Assembly: GCF_000174435.1 (NCBI RefSeq) | Contig: NZ_ACJN02000003.1 | Span: 202,263 to 266,262 of the forward strand | DNA length: 64,000 nt | From: Desulfonatronospira thiodismutans ASO3-1 | Lineage (GTDB): Bacteria > Desulfobacterota > Desulfovibrionia > Desulfovibrionales > Desulfonatronovibrionaceae | Reading direction: 5' to 3' | Shown: piece after piece, positions 61,728 to 64,000 of the stretch | Layout: each line of letters starts with the position of its first letter | Numbering within the stretch: position 1 is the stretch's first letter | Notes under the pieces: generated by a model | Database searches by the model: none | Told to the model about the DNA's origin: nothing | The model's input: only the letters and a program-made list of their open reading frames with translations | Made by a program: the position numbers and the translations under genes

Positions 61728-61877
61728 TATCTGTTTAGCGCTTTTAAGGAAAGCAGGGGACAGGCACTCCGGGACCCACTTGAGCATCATTTTGTGCTTA
61801 AAATATCTCATTTTTTGGGACAAGTGGGTCCCGGAAGAGCCAGTCCCCATGCCACATGCAAAGCGCTAAACAGATAC
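61728..61877. mobile_element. Double-palindrome element (GGGGACAGGCAC type), copy C, with target duplication
   Basis: Outer arms TATCTGTTTAGCGCTTT and AAAGCGCTAAACAGATA; inner arms GGGACCCACTTG and CAAGTGGGTCCC; between them GGGGACAGGCAC and GAGCCAGTCCCC. It is flanked on both sides by the nine bases ACTATTATG (61719-61727 and 61878-61886), good evidence that the 150-bp unit transposed as a whole. Confidence 0.85.
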
Positions 61878-61939
61878 ACTATTATGATAACTGCAATTGC
61901 GTTGTCAATAGCAATCCGCTGACCACTGGCTCTTGGTCC

Positions 61940-61985
61940 TGGTTCGGCAGCTGCGCTGCTGCTCCTGGTTCCTGGTTCCTGGTTA
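61940..61985. repeat. Heptamer tandem repeat (GGTTCCT type)
   Basis: Units CTGGTTC, CTGGTTCC and GGTTCCT follow each other several times. A longer, more degenerate relative lies at 62795-62900. Confidence 0.7.
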
Positions 61986-62010
61986 ACGAAGAACGAAGAA
62001 CTGTTCTTGA

Positions 62011-62265
62011 TCAAGCATGCTCTTGAAGGAGCATATTAACTAATGTTTCTGTAGATACTCCCTGGTGCTTGGCCTTATTCCGTACTTTTTCAAGAACAGA
62101 TTCTGCTACAGGAATAAGATAAACATGACGGTTAATATCAACATTAAACTGAACATCTTCCATATAAGCTTCGTAATCAGCAGAATCATGGCTTTCCCAG
62201 AAATCTGCCGCATCAGCTATAGAATCAAAAGATACAGGCAACTCATCTCTATGATAATTTTTCAT
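62011..62265 (-). CDS. BrnA/CopG-type antitoxin
   Basis: Taken from the ATG at 62265 (MKNYHRDELPVSFDSIADAA); one six codons upstream is in frame. The 84-residue protein has the FWESHD motif common in this antitoxin family (AADFWESHDSADYEAYMEDV) and a C-terminal ribbon-helix-helix (VYLIPVAESVLEKVRNKAKHQGVSTETLVNMLLQEH). It ends next to the BrnT toxin gene and should block it. It is similar in build to the orphan antitoxin at 63516. Confidence 0.85.
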   Translation of the reverse strand: MKNYHRDELPVSFDSIADAADFWESHDSADYEAYMEDVQFNVDINRHVYLIPVAESVLEKVRNKAKHQGVSTETLVNMLLQEHA

Positions 62266-62266
62266 T

Positions 62267-62554
62267 TTATTTTCTTTTTGCATATATTTTCTTCTCCTTT
62301 TCAGTCATATCACGAGCTGATATCACCAGAGCTTCATGTGTTCGTTTATAAATGAAAAATACGACAAGGTATCTGCCAGAATCTGTCCTTCCAAGAGCCC
62401 TGTAAACATGTTCTCCCTTGACCTTACCTCTTTCTATCCTGTGAAAAACAGGAAGATCTTTAAAAATATTCTCGACGTCATTCGTAGTGACAGCATGTTT
62501 CTTCTCCAGTTTATCGATAATATCAGAAAGCCAGATAATACTATTAATAAGCAT
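62267..62554 (-). CDS. BrnT family toxin (DUF497-like)
   Basis: This 95-residue protein has the BrnT pattern: a helical start, KLEKKHAVTTNDVENIF, GEHVYRALGRTDSGRYLVVFFIYKR and VISARDMTEKEKKIYAKRK at the end. BrnT toxins resemble RelE RNases and stop translation. The gene ends one or two bases before the antitoxin start. The pair appears intact. Confidence 0.85.
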   Translation of the reverse strand: MLINSIIWLSDIIDKLEKKHAVTTNDVENIFKDLPVFHRIERGKVKGEHVYRALGRTDSGRYLVVFFIYKRTHEALVISARDMTEKEKKIYAKRK

Positions 62555-63515
62555 GTCGATCTCCCCTCATAAATTGGGCTGATGCAAGCATCCCGCCGAT
62601 TTGGCAATCACGGCCCAGACGATGCCTCGTAATTTAAATCCATCCCGTATGCGGCTTCGCCGTGGTTCGTGGTGAGGTTAGCAGGACACGACATCACCGA
62701 TTCACTGACTTCTTACTGTCTTCTGAACATCTGACTTATAAATCAGGATTTACTCTTACAACTCAATATATTTCTTTGCAACAATCTCAGGCGTTATTCT
62801 TGGTTCTGCGGCTTCGCCGCTGTTCCTGGTTAGTCGTTCTTGGTTCGGCCTTCGGCGTTCCTCGTTCCTGGTTCCTGGTTCGTGGTTCGTAGTTAATGAT
62901 GAACGCGGCTTCGCCGTGGATCTTGGTTTTATGGGCAAATTATGCTGTCGGTAGTAGTCAAAGCACAGGGTTTCGGCGCAGCGTTTGCCCTAATCATAGC
63001 AAGCCCGCCGACCGATGGGATTAACATTACCCCAATAGCTTTCCGGCTGGGGAATGTAAACTCAAAACATGCAGACTATGCTATCTTTACACTTCGCGAT
63101 TAATTTCGGGGAAATACTCCGCGTCCACAGAGAAGAGATATTACCCACCCCAGTACCATCACAAGGATGAGCTACCCCTATAAAATCGGCAGAGCCGGCA
63201 CTTCGTGCATTTCATGGGGCAGCCGCAACACCCCAGTGTATTAAAGGAGAATACACGGGGCAGGCCCGGAAAGACACGGAAAAGTTAATCCCCCAATCCC
63301 TCAATTCCTAAATTCCTAAATTCCCCAATTCCTTCCTAAATCCCTGCCTCTTCCCCATGCCCCATGCCCTATGCCTTCTTCCCCAATCCCCCAATCCCTC
63401 AATTCCTAAATTCCTAAATTCCCCAATTCCTTCCTAAATCCCTGCCTCTTCCCCATGCCCCATGCCCTATGCCTTCTTCCCCAATCCCCCAATCCCTCAA
63501 TTCCCTGCATTCCAG
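62555..63515. other. Long non-coding stretch of mixed repeats
   Basis: No gene is supported. It holds CGGCTTCGCCG-type short palindromes and GGTTC heptamer sequence (62795-62900), a second copy of the CACAGAGAAGAGATATT / CCCCAGTGTATT block (63118-63285) and the 98-bp tandem repeat (63291-63504). Base composition is pyrimidine-rich on the plus strand in the last 200 bases. Confidence 0.65.
63291..63504. repeat. 98-bp tandem repeat made of short CCCCAAT/CCTAAATT-type units
   Basis: Two full units (from 63291 and from 63389) and a partial third (from 63487), each starting CCCCAATCCCTCAATTCC and passing through CCTAAATTCC and CCCCATGCCCCATGCCC. Inside each unit the sequence itself consists of 7-8 base repeats. 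It is almost purely C/T/A on the plus strand. It lies just after the orphan antitoxin gene. Confidence 0.9.
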
Positions 63516-63791
63516 TCACCCATCTTTTTCCATGGATAAACGTTCAGCTACCCACATATTTACCAGCGTTTGAGGCAATAATCCCCGGGAACGGGCCTGA
63601 GATTCAACCTGGCTGAATATATCCGGGTCCAAAGTGATACGCCGCCTTTGTTCTGCCCTGACCTCCAAATGCACTTCACTGGTTTCATTCCAGTATTCGG
63701 CCAGGCTATGAGTATCCCAGAATTCAGAGACAGCCTCCAATGAATCTGCCTGAGAAATGCTGGTTTTTTGTGGATATTCATTTTTTTTCAT
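63516..63791 (-). CDS. BrnA/CopG-type antitoxin, orphan
   Basis: The 91-residue protein has the same layout as the antitoxin at 62011: ADSLEAVSEFWDTHSLAEYW near the N terminus and a ribbon-helix-helix like end (RITLDPDIFSQVESQARSRG, LLPQTLVNMWVAERL). No intact toxin precedes it; the bases just upstream, read on the minus strand, encode MTKRKRYGQERKETL ending in TGA that overlaps its ATG, which looks like the last residues of a lost BrnT toxin. A GGAG lies before the ATG. Confidence 0.75.
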   Translation of the reverse strand: MKKNEYPQKTSISQADSLEAVSEFWDTHSLAEYWNETSEVHLEVRAEQRRRITLDPDIFSQVESQARSRGLLPQTLVNMWVAERLSMEKDG

Positions 63792-63850
63792 AGAGTCTCC
63801 TTTCTTTCTTGTCCATATCTCTTGCGCTTTGTCATCCCTGTCCTCGTTTT
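63788..63850 (-). pseudogene. Possible C-terminal remnant of a BrnT toxin
   Basis: Codons for RTGMTKRKRYGQERKETL run into a TGA overlapping the antitoxin start as ATGA. The end resembles the ARDMTEKEKKIYAKRK tail of the intact BrnT at 62267. Upstream all frames are closed within 60 bases, so the rest is gone. Confidence 0.35.
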
Positions 63851-64000
63851 CAAAAAAAGTTATCCCACCAAAACAGTATGTTGAAAATACAAGACCAAAA
63901 CCACCATAATCGTTGATTACTTATGATAATAAGGCAATATGGGATTGAAAACAAGAACCCTCTAAGAGCCAGAAACCCGGCCACCCTGGAACACAATCCG
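63851..64000. other. Unassigned end of window
   Basis: No gene or repeat is recognised in the last 150 bases. Confidence 0.5.

Noticed and set aside
63291-63504. Tandem 98-bp repeats as a CRISPR array
   Set aside because: Units are contiguous and themselves made of short repeats; there are no unique spacers.
58472-64000. Search for a RAYT/IS200-type transposase that could move the palindromes
   Set aside because: No frame with Y1 transposase motifs was seen; the mobilising enzyme must be elsewhere.

Overview
The window looks like a chromosomal segment of a GC-rich deltaproteobacterium (Desulfobacterota), most likely of the Desulfovibrionales and probably halophilic or haloalkaliphilic (Desulfonatronospira-like). 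This is inferred from the corrinoid methyl-transfer genes, a glycine-betaine type N-methyltransferase, four-subunit pyruvate:ferredoxin oxidoreductase genes, a rhodanese-rubrerythrin fusion and a TIGR04211 SH3 protein. No 16S rRNA is present, so the placement is an inference.

Layout. 1-5.7 kb: a plus-strand run of a HyuA-type protein (cut by the window edge), an ACT-domain protein, a RACo-like ferredoxin/ASKHA activator of corrinoid proteins, an MtgA-like methyltetrahydrofolate methyltransferase, a DUF1638 protein and a dimethylglycine-type N-methyltransferase, i.e. C1/betaine methyl metabolism. 5.9-8.4 kb: a rhodanese-ferritin fusion and a DUF4143 ATPase (minus). 8.9-15 kb: an AddB-like nuclease and an AddA-like helicase-nuclease. 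The block from 7 to 15 kb is flanked by inverted copies of a ~215-265 bp repeat. 15.5-18.2 kb: a SWIM/SNF2 helicase interrupted by one in-frame TAG. 18.8-21 kb: small toxin-antitoxin type genes (DUF4160-DUF2442, YoeB/YefM, HicAB).

21.2-33.5 kb (minus): the translation cluster thrS-infC-rpmI-rplT-pheS-pheT-merR, with infC probably starting at ATA, preceded by tRNA-Val, pdxA, a SAP-domain protein, glgA, a ROK kinase and a Nudix hydrolase. Two copies of one ~190 bp inverted-repeat element sit exactly at the stop codons of rpmI and of the SAP gene, and each insertion changed TAA to TAG. 33.5-38 kb: a GT9 glycosyltransferase, a Sua5-like protein, a sigma-54-preceded hypothetical gene, thpR, a CinA-C amidase and a DUF4079 membrane protein. 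38.4-42.8 kb: porCDAB plus a DRTGG/AAA_26 protein.

42.8-58.5 kb: two PilZ proteins, an SH3 membrane protein, a PAS-GGDEF cyclase, then a type IV pilus / type II secretion-like machine (PilM-PilN fusion, PilO-like, PilP-like, secretin, ExeA/MshM ATPase with LysM, GspE, GspF) that has no pilin or prepilin peptidase in the window. 58.5-64 kb: an accessory graveyard with an intact and a broken DUF4143 ATPase, decayed and intact toxin-antitoxin pairs (BrnT/BrnA intact), several families of palindromic repeats (some nested inside each other) and heptamer-type tandem repeats.

The most unusual signals are the intercistronic stop-codon-targeting element (25.5 and 29.7 kb), three open frames all broken by in-frame TAG codons, nested REP/MITE elements including a 71-bp palindrome present as two perfect inverted copies, and a betaine-forming methyltransferase placed in a corrinoid methyl-transfer operon.
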